From positions 169,763,144 through 169,827,143 of the forward strand of contig CM051461.1 in assembly GCA_028095005.1 (NCBI GenBank): a stretch of 64,000 bases of DNA. The letters run 5' to 3'. Shown here one piece after another: positions 11,610-24,300 of this stretch. Every line of letters begins with the position of its first letter. The first letter of the stretch is position 1. The notes beneath the pieces are model-generated. The model had not been told where the DNA came from and ran no database searches. It worked only from the letters and a program-made list of their open reading frames with translations. This stretch comes from Rhynchospora pubera (Eukaryota > Streptophyta > Magnoliopsida > Poales > Cyperaceae). The translations under genes and the position numbers were made by a program.

Positions 11610-14564
11610 TGTTTGATCATCACCATAGTGTTGGTACTACATACTATTTTTTTGGGCGTTTTTGCCTGTTTTACCTTTTTGTGTAATTTGTGAGTTTTAG
11701 GTAATTTTGGATGGGGGCGCCGAAGGTCTATTTGTCTTGTAATTAATTAGATAATTATGTAATGAGAATGAGAATATGTATTTAGCCATTTTTTGGTCTG
11801 TTTTGCAAATGAAAAGGTTAGCTTGCGCAATTGCAATTCTTTCTTTTGGACATAATTATATATAATAAATTTTCTTGGTAAATCAAAACTGCACTATTAT
11901 ATTGTGACCGTTGATATAAAGTGGTTAGGATGGGCGGTACAATGGAAGAAATATATGTACCCATCCCACTAAGAAAAAATAATTGTATTGTTCTCATTAT
12001 TGGGTGGTGGGCAGTACTTTACCAGTACTATATTTTGTTGGTTGACATTGAGCATGCGAACTCCAAAGGATTTATTAAAAGGGTTTTAACGAGTGACCCT
12101 GTAAAGTCTCAAAATCTCACGTGTGCCCGAAGGTGTGACACCTGTCGAGCACCAGTCTGGAGTATACGGATTCAATAACATATAAGCGGAGCCCAAAAAA
12201 CCTTTTTATGAGGTTGAGTAAAGTTAACTTAAAATTATATAGTTAACATTGTGCCAACATCAATAAAATTATCATATCAATAAGTAAGAATTTTTAACTA
12301 TGATAAACAACAATAGAATTATAATCCTATTTGTATAAGGTTTCAATGTAATTTTTTTTTAAAGAAAATTATTTATATACCCATATAAAATATATGAAAA
12401 ATGTTTGTTGGGAAGAAAAATATAACGGACATTGCATATCGTAGATTCAATTTGAATGCGCCACTACATACTAATGTATGTCTATATGTACAAATCAATG
12501 AGTGGGAACCATATAGATTTTTGTTTTTCATCTAGTGTACGAATGAATCCCCCTTTAGTTGCTGGGACACACTTAAACTTAAAAATTTTGCTTTCGGACC
12601 CTCAAAAATATTTTTTTTTGCTTTCGCAATGTATTATATTTTGGTATTTTGTATTTAGGCGATTGTGGATGGAATAACTTTTGGTTGCTAGGTCCAAACA
12701 TGCAAGATCTCTAGTGGGCGCCCATACGGACCATAACCTGTATTTCTTTTTTCAATTTTCATAACTTATCTCATCATAGCATTGTGTCATGAAGCTGAAC
12801 AGATAAATAAATAAATATACACAAAGGTGTTTCTGAGTGCTTTCTGATTAGCAACCGCTGATTGTTAAGCCAACATTATAACTAATATATGACAATACCA
12901 GTGAGTCAGTGACTTACGTTAGTACCACCCCAATTAGAGAACAAATGGTTCAAGTTGGAGTTCTTTAGTATTAAAGCAAACTATCACCAAACAGCCTGCA
13001 ACCTTTTTCTCTCTAGCGAATTGAATCTAAGAGAACGAGTTAGACTTGATACTGATAGCAATAGTAGATTGGATGGAAATTACAGGTCCTTTTCATAAAA
13101 GCATGAGAGTGACACAAAATGGGGGGAAGCATCTGTCGACAGATGCGAGTTGTTTTGGGGACAGTTTGATTAATGTCATTATTGTACTCAAGAGAGATCT
13201 AATGTGCGCTTGCTTTTTTGAGAAATGTTCACAAAATTGATAAATGGTGTCATAAACACAAAAAAAAAAAATTAATTCAATGAACTCAAACAAATAAATC
13301 ATTTTGAAGCATGCATGCAAAAATTACAATGTACTCGAGATGTATAAATATCCAACAGTCTCTGAACCCAAAAAAATAATAATAAAACAAATCTAATTCA
13401 AAGTATAGAAATGAAATCTCTACAGAATAGGGGGAAAAAAAGAAAAAAAGAGAGAGCCTCAACTCTCAATAAAAAAAAATCTAGATACAAAAAATCCATA
13501 CGGTGATATACAATGTCTTTTTTTAGTATTTTCCTTTAGTTGATCTTGTTGTGTTTAACTGTTTATCCTTTAGTCCAGTTTTCATTTCCATGTTTTGTGT
13601 AAAATGAAATCCTCATAAAACATAAATGATTTCCCCAATACTTCTAAATACATTGGCCTTTTGTTGAAATATAGTGCCGCAGACAATCGTACTTGGAATC
13701 GGATGCATGGTATGGAATGACACGAGTTGTGCTATTGAAATATCTTGATCATATATGAAGAACTAACATAAAAAGGATAAATCTAGCATGATTTGAAAAT
13801 ATATGGAACAAAAAGAAAGTAATCTTTGGAGATATTTCATTGTTTTGGATGGCAGGACCTGAAGATTATTTCTATGCATAAAAAGAATAAGTTTCCTTGT
13901 GTATGGAGGATTTGATGTGTATCCGAAGAGAAAAAAATTAGAGATTAAAAGTTAACAAAATTTAATTGATTTTGTTACTAAAAAGACTTGATAAGGTGTC
14001 ATGTAATTTTTCCTATTTAATTCGTCTTTCTCCCTCCAACAATGTTTCTCCCGAAATAATAGAAAAAGAGTATACGTGTGTGGAGGACGTAAGCACAAGT
14101 TGGTGCTCTCGTGTCTCTTGTATCTAATTGTGTGATTAATTTATACTGAGATCCTCATACTGAGTAACTCAAAGAAACACGGTGAACTGGATCATATCTT
14201 CTCAAATCTAAAACTTAATTTTCGTTGCATAGGCACTCGAATTCTTAATACTTTTTATAAAAATTTCACAATTGTGTCTTTGTATAGAGTGAAACTCGAT
14301 TTTAAATCCTACTTTATCTTTAACGTAATACATAAAAGACTCCAATAAGATTTCGAACCTGCAACCTTTCAAAAAAATTCCAGTTTTTAAAGGATTAGGT
14401 TTGAATATCGGTCTAATTCTATATGTTAAATGATGCATATACATACAAAGTTACTTTTAGTTTGAAAATCTTGAAACAAAAGCTAATTAAAGCGTTGTCA
14501 ATTTGAGTTATACAGAACGCGAAAACAGAAAGAATGTCAAAGATATCGAACCATGTCTCTCTAA

Positions 14565-14702
14565 GGCTCCGTTTGGATATGTGTGGGAAAAAGGGAAGAA
14601 GTATTGGGAAGTGTGTAACTTTGTGAAGAGTTTGGATTGTTTATAATTTTTTTCTTCCTTCTTCCTTCTTCTTTTTCCTTCTTCCTATATCCAAACGCAC
14701 CC
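14565..14702. mobile_element. Tourist-like MITE, copy 3, TAA target duplication
   Basis: The left end GGCTCCGTTTGGAT and the right end ATCCAAACGCACCC are inverted. TAA lies on both sides (14562-14564 and 14703-14705). The core GGGAAGTGTGTAACTTTGTG plus AGAGTTTGGATTGTTTATAA identifies the family. A 3 bp TWA-type duplication and a GG-starting inverted repeat are typical of PIF/Harbinger-derived Tourist MITEs. Confidence 0.78.
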
Positions 14703-14970
14703 TAAATAAGTTAGAATAATACATGAAAAAATATACTTTTTTTCACCTATGAAATGTTTTAAATTTAAGATATTTCAAGTCAGAATGCATAATTGAAGAA
14801 GACAGGATGTCCATATGTAAATTACTTGTGTGACATAGCTGAGAATGTTACAGAATAAAACCTTTGAAAAGAACTACATTTTTCATTTGAGAGCAACTCA
14901 GATGAGACTTGAGAGCAACCTGTGAACAAGTGGCAAGTCTCAAGGAAGCTTAAGACAAATGAAATCTAGT

Positions 14971-15121
14971 CCCCGCGCAGGACCGTGCAGCGCATAGATC
15001 ACAGCCGTATGATTTAATCTCAATGGCAAAGGGAACCGTACATGTAACCAGATTGATAGGCCCGAACCGTCCAGATCAGATTAGACGGTTCGTAGGCTGT
15101 GCTGGACGGTCCCGCGCGGGA
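14971..15121. mobile_element. GC-rich foldback element (about 150 bp)
   Basis: Left end CCCCGCGCAGGACCGTGCAGC and the reverse complement of the right end (CTCCCGCGCGGGACCGTCCAGC) match over about 22 nt with a few changes. Inside, 'GAACCGTCCAGATCAGATTAGACGGTTC' is itself palindromic. A target-site duplication was not clear. It stands out by its GC content from the AT-rich flanks. Confidence 0.5.
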
Positions 15122-18100
15122 GCTGATAAGGATTAAGCTTAAGATTCAAAGAAAACTAAAAAATGGATAAGGAAAGAAAGAGATAGAAAAAGAGAGGCGG
15201 AGAAAGAAATTGATAGGGACTCGCCAAATTATAGCAACTAGCGAGATATAATGGCATTGATAACTTGGTCCCCGTTAGGTATACACCAATCAACAAGAAA
15301 AAAATCAACTTTAGTTTTAGAAAGCACGGTCACATTGATTGCTCCTAACAGCCTTATAAGAGGCTAAAAGTAGCCTATGCACGCTTTGTGACATGTCAAC
15401 CAAAACCACACTTCTCTTGCTAAATTTGGGGAGTTGAAAAAAAAGGAAAGAAAAAGTGAAAAACAGAATACAAGTGAATTAAGTTCCTATCCGTTTGCCA
15501 GTGAATTTCAGATCTATCATTTTAGATTGGGTGGTTTTTTTTGATGAATTAGATTGGGTGGTAGCCATTGATGATGAATTAGTTTGATTATTTTGACAAT
15601 AGAAAAAAGTAAGATAATTTTAAGGTTCCCTAATTTTAAATATGATGATCATCTATATTATAGAGCATTATACATACGAAACTGATAACATATGATGTGA
15701 TTCATATGTTTACACATGTTTTAACAAATGGTACTCAAATTTAAGGAAAAACCAGCAAGCAACAAATGTCCAGCTGTGTAGCTTAAGCATTTACTAGGAA
15801 GCTGTCAAAAAAATCACTAGTAGATCAGTAAGGTTTTTTCAGGGAAAGCTAAGGTTTTTTCAATATATATAGGAATTGAGATGATTTCTGTCTAATTTTG
15901 ATCAGTTTTATTAAGTTCAATGCATTCTTGTTTGTTAGATTAATTGAACATGACTCACAATTTGCACATTATATTTAGAATTTATTTATAGATAGTTGAA
16001 GGTATAACCTTCTAGAAATAGGCAAACATGCCACAAATTACTAGGTTTTGCATTTGCCCATACTTTTCAGATGGTGTGCAAAACCTCTGCCAATATTGTT
16101 TCAAATCCTAGTTCCTACTGCAACCTTTTCTATGTGCCATCACTGCGTGACCAAAATGTACCAAAACTTGATTTGGCGCACTAAATTTTAGGAGTCAGAA
16201 AAATGGTCCAAGAGGAATAATTACCCAAAAGGATAAGTTCATGTTACATCATGTGATGGTGTCGTCAAGCAATGTATATGGGAAGAATGCAGCGGTACAG
16301 TACCAACGCTTCACAAGCAAAATAATTCGGATGCATCATTATAAGCCATGATCTTTCCAGACAACCTGAGATACCCCTCGTTTACCTAACTGTACCGTTC
16401 GAACCAAAACCCTGACCCATGAAAGCGCACCGTGTCCATGTGCAACATCGGCAGTTTGTCATGCTTTCACTGTCACCCCCACTAATTGACACCACAATAA
16501 TTAATGCACTTGTTTGTTTCTTTTTTTGATGAAGCGGAAAGTCTCCAATTTTTCTTCTATTTTCCAATACCTCGCTGTAAAAAAATGATTGCGAAGTAAA
16601 CCAAGGGATACACCCTTTTTCTGAAAAAAAAAGATGTTTTCTGTTGGCTTTCTGCATCCAAAATTTATTGAGTAAAAAAATATTTGGTGGTTTTCATTAA
16701 AGCTGACATTAAAATGTTACTGTTGTCATTTTCAAAACAATCAACTGAACTGACTCGAAATTTGTCAATTGTCATTTACAATTTTTAATTTGGGCTTGGA
16801 AATTATACCCCAAGCTAAAATGGGCTACTAATTTACCCATTGTTAAAAATGGAAAGCGTTTTTAGAAAAAGGCCTATATCACATATTCGAGACAAAAAAG
16901 GAAAAAAAAGAAAAGAAAATAGGCCTATATCCAACGCTCTCTCTAGAATTCCTGGATGGCTCTAGTACGCCTTTCACTTTCACATCTTTTTAGTTCCCGT
17001 GCAAAATTGTTTCAACAATTTTTCTTCAACCTGCCTGGTTTGTTCGAAGGAATGCCTGGGGCTGTACCAATAGAGATGGTCGGATACACTCTTTCTAGTA
17101 TGCTTGTGTTGTAATGCCACGGCAAATTTTCTTTCGGTAATATGAATAGTGTTTTTTCACCTAGCCAATATGACTATACGAACGAAAAAGCATAACTATA
17201 TGCAAATTTCAACTACTGCGGTTGATGGCCAAGTAAACATCAACCATTGTTTTGCAACGATGGGCATTCTTCAAACTCTGGCATAAGTTCTGACTTCTGA
17301 GTCCTTTGGATGAGCTGATGTATGAGAGAAACTAAATATGGTGAAATGGAGATCAAAGACTTTGTGACTGAACAATTACGATATAATCACATTGGTTCTT
17401 GAATCCCCAAGTTATTTTTTAGTTGTTTCTTGTTCAACTAAAACATGAGATTTGATACTTACTTGAATTGTACATTTATCAAAAAAGTTCTTAGCTACTG
17501 TTATATAAACCAGCAGATTTCCCGTTGCATATAAAGCTGAAAGCTGCTGCCAAGGATTTATAATGCTGCACCAGATAGGCAAATTTCATGGTGATCTAAA
17601 CTTACTTTAAGTTTGCTTGGTGCTGTTCTTAACTATGTCTAGTTTAATGTTCCTGTTGATATTTTTACCAGATTCAAATATTTAATTTATGAATTCTAAT
17701 GGATGAAGAACTTTCCCATTGGTACCAGATTTTAAATATAACCCATTGCCATAAATTATTTAAAATGTTAGAAGGTAGGGATTTGTGCTTTGTGTCAGGC
17801 CGAGCGTATCAGTGCACGGGTGGAGGCCGGATTAGTGTCAGAGATGGTCTGGTTCATCTTTATTTATAGGATTTGAGATGCCCTGCGCTAACAAAATGGA
17901 CTTAACCTTTTATTAGGACCAAATAGCCCACCGGACACGTACAACCCTGACCTGTGGATCTAAACTGGCATCTTATCGGCATAGATGTACTTAACCGACA
18001 ATATCTCTGACTTGGAGACCAGTAAGAAGCTTTACTGGTGATGGAGTGTAATGACTAAATTCTGCAGAGAGACCCAAAACCAGAACTCTGAACTGGTGGC

Positions 18101-19759
18101 ATTGACTTGTTTCAATAAGTCCCTATCAGATGAGGAAATAGAAGCCCCGAGACCAAAACCTTTCAGCATGCTGACATGTTGTCATGTTCAATGTTCTTGC
18201 TGCAAGGCTTCTTCTGTCTCTGCTCTAAATTGTACCTACCAGAAGTTCATAATAGCTTATTTGCAGATGTCACTTCCCCAGCATAATGGCCAACGTCTAG
18301 TCTCTGACATGCGCATCTCGTCTGTGAGCTACTAACTCTATGAGTGTTTGTTAAAACATTTTTCCATAGTTAGTTGAAGTATATTATGCTTGAATTAACC
18401 ACAGGTGGAATTGGTTTATTGCTAACTGCTACTGCTAAACCCCCTTCAGTCTCAGCTCTTCTACTCTATCAATTAGAGGCTGACCGCTGACATGCCTAAA
18501 ATAGTATATGGACTTACGATTAGTGGATCGGTCTTTTGGATGTAGACTTCTTAGTTCTTACCTTGCATTTTTGTTTTAGTTTCGAGATATTTAAGCTTTT
18601 TACATATGGATTATATATTTAATTGTGTGACACTTGCAAAGGTCGTCATTATGATTATTTCTCCTTGTTATGCACAGGAGGAGGCTCAAAACTATTTGTT
18701 CTGATCAACTTAGGCTCACAGAATTATGTACCTGCACATGAATTGTATTATATTTTTATGTGAGTCCCGCTTATCCTCCAAGGATTCGATCGAAATCCGA
18801 TCCATTGACAGGCTGACAGCCTTTAACTAACCCACTTGTACTGAGACGTGTTACCAAAAATAATCAAATCCGATCCATGTCCAGTCCTACTGACAGGCCT
18901 CAACACGTTGACAAGACTCACTTAACATTTTTTTTCTTTTTTGAGTAAAAGCCCGTAGGAATATACATTACTCAAAACAAAAGTTCAATCACATAGTTGC
19001 TCATTTGCCCCAGCATATAGAAAACAATACATGAAAACTAAATAAACCAAGCAAAAATAGGAAAAATACAGATCCCGTCACAAGCCTCACTTAACTGAGA
19101 CGAATGAAAGGACTCTTGGTGCTGGTACACGGGTACAGTGTCCAGAACTACAGACAGGTACAAAACTGGTCGATAAAACTATTAAGAAAGACTTTTATCA
19201 GGATTCCTATCTTTATCTATCAACACTCAAATTTTTTATATACCTTACTCCACCTTGGACAGAAGAAAAACACAAACAATTAAATGTAACACAAAAAGAA
19301 AATAAATTAAAATACCAATAAATATAACATACAAATCATATGATTATAACAAATTTATAACATGTTACCTCATCGATTATATCAAATCAACATAAATCAT
19401 AACATTTTGATGTAAAAAACTAACTCTTTCATCAATAAACGCATACACTTATTTATCAGGTCCATTTTAGTATACTCGGATTAAATTGAGATTTTTGGTC
19501 CTTATTATCTGAAATAAACCAAATTGGTCTTCCATTGCACCAAATTTATCTTAAAATTTTTCATTAAAGAAAATTAACACAATCAGCCAATTAAAACATC
19601 CCAAACTACAAATCTCTATCCAACATCTGACAAAACCTCTGCATATCATTTTTTTGGAAAGAAGTAATTAACACTTGCAACTATAATCTGATAAATAATA
19701 CAAAAAGAGCCTCTGAGGGAAAGGTTGCCTTGAAAATATGAGAACACTGCAAAAAAGGA

Positions 19760-20727
19760 TCACATAGACATGAGTTTTGGTCCATTGTCGGGCATTCCCA
19801 TTCCAGCTGCCAGGTCAGCATCCAGCTGTGTATGTGGCGCAGGACCCGCCATTTGCTTCACCCTGCACAAAAAGTAGCACTTCATCAATAATAACGAATG
19901 AAACGATAACTCAAGCTACATGGTGCACAGGTATACTACAGAAATTGTGAAGTACCGATATAATACACAAAAAGTTAGATACAAAAAATTGGCAACCTTC
20001 TGCCCTATTTTAAACACAAATATTCTAATAGGAAAATAACTACGCAATGATAGGACTAGAAAATAGTCCACAAATTTGACATATGAGAAAAGAATAAAAT
20101 AAAACAAATACATACTTTTTCTTATGAGCCTTCGATTTGTAATGGTCAGCTCTCACATCATCATTAGCAAAATATCGACTGAAAAAAATAGAAAAAAGAT
20201 CAAATTAATGGCCTACTGATAATTAAACAAAACCATCTCCGCCCATGCTCATTAGGAACCTTAAATAATTTACACACAAAACCAAAATTTTTAACCCCAA
20301 TTATCCCAAGCTTTATTAGATAGCACAAAAATTCTGTATCTAAACCACCAATTACCCAAAAATCCTAATCTAAAGGCCCATTCTAAACACCAATGTTAGT
20401 ATCATGTGAAAAACAAATAAAAAAAGAAACTAACTCGCAGTGAAGGCAGTAAAATTGACCCATGCCAGGCAGATCCTCATCTTGCGGGAGCTGCTTCACA
20501 TCTCCCATCTCCGCTTGCTTCATAATCTCTTGGTAAACCATATCATCGCGTAGAAATTCAATTAAAGATAAACTCGTAAAATTGTAAAAACACTAAAAGT
20601 AATCTATATATCTTATATCTTATAACAAATAAAAAAGGATATCTTTGAGGAGAAACTTGGAGCGGCGAGATGTCTTGTGGGAGAACCTTCTCTTCTTCAC
20701 CTTCCTATGCGGACACTTGCCTCCCAT
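19760..20727 (-). CDS. C2H2 zinc-finger protein of the ZNF593/Bud20 family (4 exons, 121 aa)
   Basis: Exons, in transcript order: 20727-20643, 20549-20435, 20178-20116, 19862-19760. The first intron is AT-AC (see separate entry); the other two are GT-AG. The protein starts MGGKCPHRKVKKRR (basic, likely nuclear/nucleolar targeting). It continues through an acidic LPQDEDLPGMGQFYC segment and has one C2H2 finger of the U1-like type with a long H-x5-H spacing: C63, C66, H79, H85. It ends LDADLAAGMGMPDNGPKLMSM, a tail highly conserved in plant members. ZNF593/Bud20 proteins accompany pre-60S ribosomal particles during nuclear export; that role is family knowledge. The length fits the plant family (about 120 aa). 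Neighbouring order (ABCB1 then this gene) resembles Arabidopsis chromosome 2. The protein is very short, but every splice junction restores frame and family sequence, so confidence is high. Confidence 0.93.
20550..20642 (-). other. U12-type AT-AC intron (93 nt) in the ZNF593-like gene
   Basis: On the minus strand the intron begins ATATCCTTTT, the textbook U12 5' splice site, and ends TTTCTAC, that is, with AC. A good U12 branch-point match, ATCTTTAAT (consensus TTCCTTAAC), lies about 12 nt from the 3' end, in the narrow window the minor spliceosome requires. Joining AAAG to GCGATGAT gives KGDDMVY, the sequence expected in plant homologues. No GT-AG alternative restores frame; reading through hits a stop within nine codons. 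Confidence 0.9.
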
Positions 20728-20940
20728 CGCCTCTCTCTCTCTCTCTCTCTCTCTTCTTCGTCTCTGAAAGTATTCGACTAGCGTTTGCGAACTCGGAACG
20801 ACTTGGCGCCTAGTAGGTCTCCAGAAACCCTAGCACCATTCTGACACGAAGAAGTAGAATATTTTGGGCTATTTTGGGTTTCTAAATAAGACGGCAGATA
20901 TAGAAGTGGGCTAATTGAGCTCTAAAAAGCCCATTCAATT
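20728..20940 (-). promoter_or_regulatory. Promoter/5' UTR of the ZNF593-like gene: CT repeat, telo-box, three site II elements
   Basis: Just upstream of the start codon lies a CT microsatellite (20730-20754), common in plant 5' UTRs. Further out are a telo-box AAACCCTAG (20825-20833) and three TGGGCT site II elements (20865-20870, 20907-20912, and 20928-20933 on the opposite strand). The telo-box plus site II pairing is a known signature of plant ribosomal-protein and ribosome-biogenesis promoters, often bound by TCP factors. It matches the proposed pre-60S role of the protein. Confidence 0.72.
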
Positions 20941-21172
20941 TCACTTTAACTTGTACATCCGAAGTTCCAACGAGTACCTATCTAAGGTGCATGATCAGCG
21001 CTTGCAACAGAGTTTCTAAATGCAAACCAACAAGCAACCAATTTATGACATTAGCAGTGAAGCAGTTGGATCCAAAATGTTCACCAAGTCATGGGCAATG
21101 AAATTAAATGTACTATTGCCAAAGTTAGTCACGGAAGTCAAAGGGTCCTTCAAGGTTTGATATTTTTGCCTT

Positions 21173-24100
21173 TAGGCCTGAAAACGGTACACCCGTTAAC
21201 CGTTTACCGTGCACGTTCCGTGCTTGCGGAACGTGTGACGAAATGGTTTAGCGTACCGTCGCAAGGAACGGAACGTATGGCGGTATTCTCTCTGGTGACG
21301 TTGGTATTAGCGGAACGGAAAACGCACTGGTATGTTCCGTTAACGTTTCAAATTTGTTCCGTTCAGAATTCTATTAGTTTACAATTTATATAGTATAGTA
21401 GAGAAGGGGACCTGGGAGGGATATAGTATACTCGAGTAATCTCCGCCTCTAATTCGACTCATTTACTCAACCCACCTCAGCTGAGCCTAGGGTTTTCCGC
21501 CTCCTTCCCTGATTTTCCTCCTCCTTCCCTGATTTTCCTCGTACTTGCGCCGAATAATCTCAATTGTCTCTTCCATCCTCTAGCGACTAGCCTCCTTCAC
21601 CTTCAGGCCTCAATCTGACAATCTCCCACTCTCCCAGTCTCTCAATCTCTCCTCCTTACACGCCAAATGATTATCTCTAATCTGACTGTACCCTATATCC
21701 CTAGCTTTGTGGCTGTCGAGAACTTTGTCTATCGATTTGTCACAAGTTTCCACCAAAGAGAAACTTATATAACCAGATCTGTGACAATTAGAGACTGAGT
21801 TGACAGATTAATGGCTCATAGCTGAGAATAGTACATATAGATCTGAGATGATTGCTGCGCTGCCTACTGGTGTGAGACGGTGACGGATCTGATGGCCAAG
21901 GCAGCACGACCAGAAGCTAGGGTTTAGGGTCAGTGAAACGATGTGGATTTTGGTTATATATTGTTTATTCGAAGGAAAAGAGAGAGGCTGGGATTGAGAA
22001 AAAAGAAAGAAAGAAATAGGCTGAGGCGGAGAAAAGAGAGAGAAAGAAAGAGGCTGAGGCTGAGGAAAAAAAAGAAAACGAAGGTAAATTTTTTCTGTTT
22101 ATTTTTTCTTTAATTTGCCTTGACTTTGAGTTAATTTTTGTTTCTAGTCGTCTGATTTTTGTTCTTTTTTTGTAATTTTTGAGCGGAAGGATGGCAGAAG
22201 CACACAAATCTGACTCTGAGCCTGACATTTCAAGCGATCCTGATAAGTATGATTTTTATACTCTCAACTTTGCTATCTTCATGAATGCATTTAATGCTGA
22301 AAATGATTGTGTGGATTTAATGTTTTGTGTGGCTTTGTCTGCTGAAAATGCATTTAATACTCTCAAATTTGCTTTATCTGCTGAAAATGCATTTAATGAG
22401 TTATGATTGTGTCTGTGTGGCATTTATGTTTTGTGCCTTGAAATGCATTTAAATGTTTAGTTATCTATGTGCCTTGAATGATTGAGAGTAATTATTGTGT
22501 CTGAAATGCATTAATGGTTAGTTATGTGCTTGAATGATTGAGAGTAATTATTGTGTCCGAAATGCATTAATGGTTTGTGTCTTTAATGGTTAGTTATTTG
22601 TTTAATGGTTAGTTATGTGCTTGAATGATTGAGATTTGAGAGTAATTATTGTGTCTGTGTATGAAGGTAGTTATTATTGAGATTTGAGAGTAATTATTGT
22701 GTATGTTTAATGGTTAGTTATGTGCTTGAATGCATTTGTTGGCAGTCGCTTGTGTTTTGGATCCTAGGTGCAAATTAGATGTAGTTGAGTACTACTTTAA
22801 AATGTTGCATCCAGAAGAATGCCCTAGGTTCATGGCAAACCTAAAGACTTGCTTAGATCAACTCTTCAAGGAGTACTCAGATTCATATTCCAAAGACAAC
22901 CCACCTAACAATCCAACAACATCAACTGGAGAGATGAGGTAATGACTTCAACCTATGAACTTAATTATTTTTTCATGCTTGCTTAAATATCTGATCAATT
23001 GTGAACTTTATTGGATAGGTCAAGTGATATTAGTGATACAAGGGCTGGGTTAAAGAGCTTTTTAAGTGGTAAGAGGAATGCCGAACCGACAAAATCAGAG
23101 TTAGATGAGTATCTATCTGATGCACTAGATGGAACCAGTTTGGAAGTAGATTTTGACATCCTAGCATGGTGAAAACTAAAGGCACCTAAGTATCCTATAA
23201 TGTCTAGATTAACAAGGGATATCTTGGCTGTACCAATTTCAACGGTGGCCTCGGAGTCCACCTTTAATACGGCTGGGAGAACTTTAAGCCCAGCAAGAAG
23301 CTCCTTAAATGATGAGAGTTTAGAAGCTCTCATTTGTACACAAGACTGGTTGAGGGCTTCAGTGACGGGTACGGCTTTTCAATTCAATAAACTTGTTGTA
23401 TGCCTTGATATATACCTTTGTCACTTACTAACTTACACATGACATGAGTACTTTAATTATCACTGCAGAAAATGGGAGAGTCTTTGGAGATGTTGTTTGG
23501 TCGAGTGAGCCCTCTGATGACACTATCTGTGGTAGTGCTGACAGCCAACCATGAAGCTTGTGTTACCTTGTGAACTTGTTAGCAAAGTAAGCTCTTCTAT
23601 GTATACTTATTTTTCTTATTTTGCTAGCTAGAAGCTAAGTGTTGTCTTAATTATGCAGCTGTCAGTGTTGCTTATTTTGTAATGCTTTTCTAAATGATTT
23701 TAGGTTAGGTGGAGACTGCTTCTAGTGACTGCTTGTGTTTTGTGTAATGTTTTGCGACTGTTTATGAGTTATGACTGTTTGGTACACTGTTGGTACTTGG
23801 TACCACCTTTTGTTGTAATATTTAGCAGTGCTTGGTACCACTGTTTAGGTTGTGAGTTGTGACTTATGTCTCTTGGTTTGTAATATTTTGTGAATTAAGA
23901 CTTGAGTTATGACTGCACAAGTCAGTGCTTATGAGTTATGAGTTATGAGTTATGACTGCTTATTTTCATTTAAGTCAGTGCTTATGAGTTGTGAGTTATG
24001 AGTTATGGCTGCTATATATACTTGTGTAATGTTCCTATAAATTTTTGAATGAATGCTTGTAACGTTTGTGTAATGCTTTTCTTTGCAAAATTCCAAGTTG

Positions 24101-24300
24101 TTTAAGGTATTTTGTAATTTACATTCATGAACGTCAGAAACGTTCATGAACGTTACTAGCACGGAACGGAAACGACATAAAATTTCATTACGTTAGTTGA
24201 ACAGAACGTCAAACGCACAAAATAATGAATTCCGTTATTAAAACGGAACGGAAACATATAGGTGCGATTCCGTTGCCGTTTGACACGTTAAACAGGCCTA
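21173..24300 (+). mobile_element. hAT transposon, 3.1 kb, with 8 bp target-site duplication
   Basis: Terminal inverted repeats TAGGCCTG...CAGGCCTA bound the element. The flanks TTTGCCTT (21165-21172) and TTTGCTTT (24301-24308) match at 7 of 8 positions, as expected for hAT. The subterminal regions on both sides are dense in CCGTTCCG/CGGAACGG motifs, a hAT transposase-binding style. The interior holds a C-terminal hAT transposase remnant and a region of imperfect tandem repeats (about 22.25-22.74 kb, built on GAATGATTGAGAGTAATTAT and ATGGTTAGTTATGTG). The N-terminal part of a transposase (BED finger, catalytic core) is not visible, so it is a deleted, non-autonomous copy. Confidence 0.85.
22733..23381 (+). 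pseudogene. hAT transposase remnant (C-terminal dimerisation domain)
   Basis: Two exon-like blocks (to about 22939, resuming about 23020 after a GTAATG...ATAG intron) encode the end of an Ac/RICESLEEPER-like transposase. Recognisable are VLDPRCKLDVVEYYF, a linker with SELDEYLSDALD, and the C-terminal block VPISTVASESTFNTAGRTLS with ALICTQDWL. In the expected 'FDILAWWK' motif the second Trp codon is TGA (23170-23172), so the reading frame is broken. With no upstream catalytic domain, this copy cannot make an active transposase. Confidence 0.8.

Larger units (their letters stand above)
11610..19759. other. 8 kb intergenic region between ABCB1 and the ZNF593-like gene
   Basis: Apart from the two small elements listed separately (14565-14702 and 14971-15121), no exon or RNA gene could be supported. 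The 94-codon open frame at 18051-18335 lies in a less AT-rich patch (about 17.0-18.5 kb) but has no recognisable motif. ABCB1 and the zinc-finger gene are transcribed toward each other, so this interval holds both 3' ends. Confidence 0.5.

Noticed and set aside
18051..18335. 94-codon open frame with several Cys residues
   Set aside because: The Cys spacing (LTCCHVQCSCCKAS) does not match a known finger, and no supporting exon was found; it could be part of a non-coding transcript.
20435..20650. Reading through from exon 1 of the ZNF593-like gene, or a GT-AG intron there
   Set aside because: Read-through meets a stop after a few codons; no GT-AG pair restores the KGDDMVY sequence, while the AT-AC pair does.
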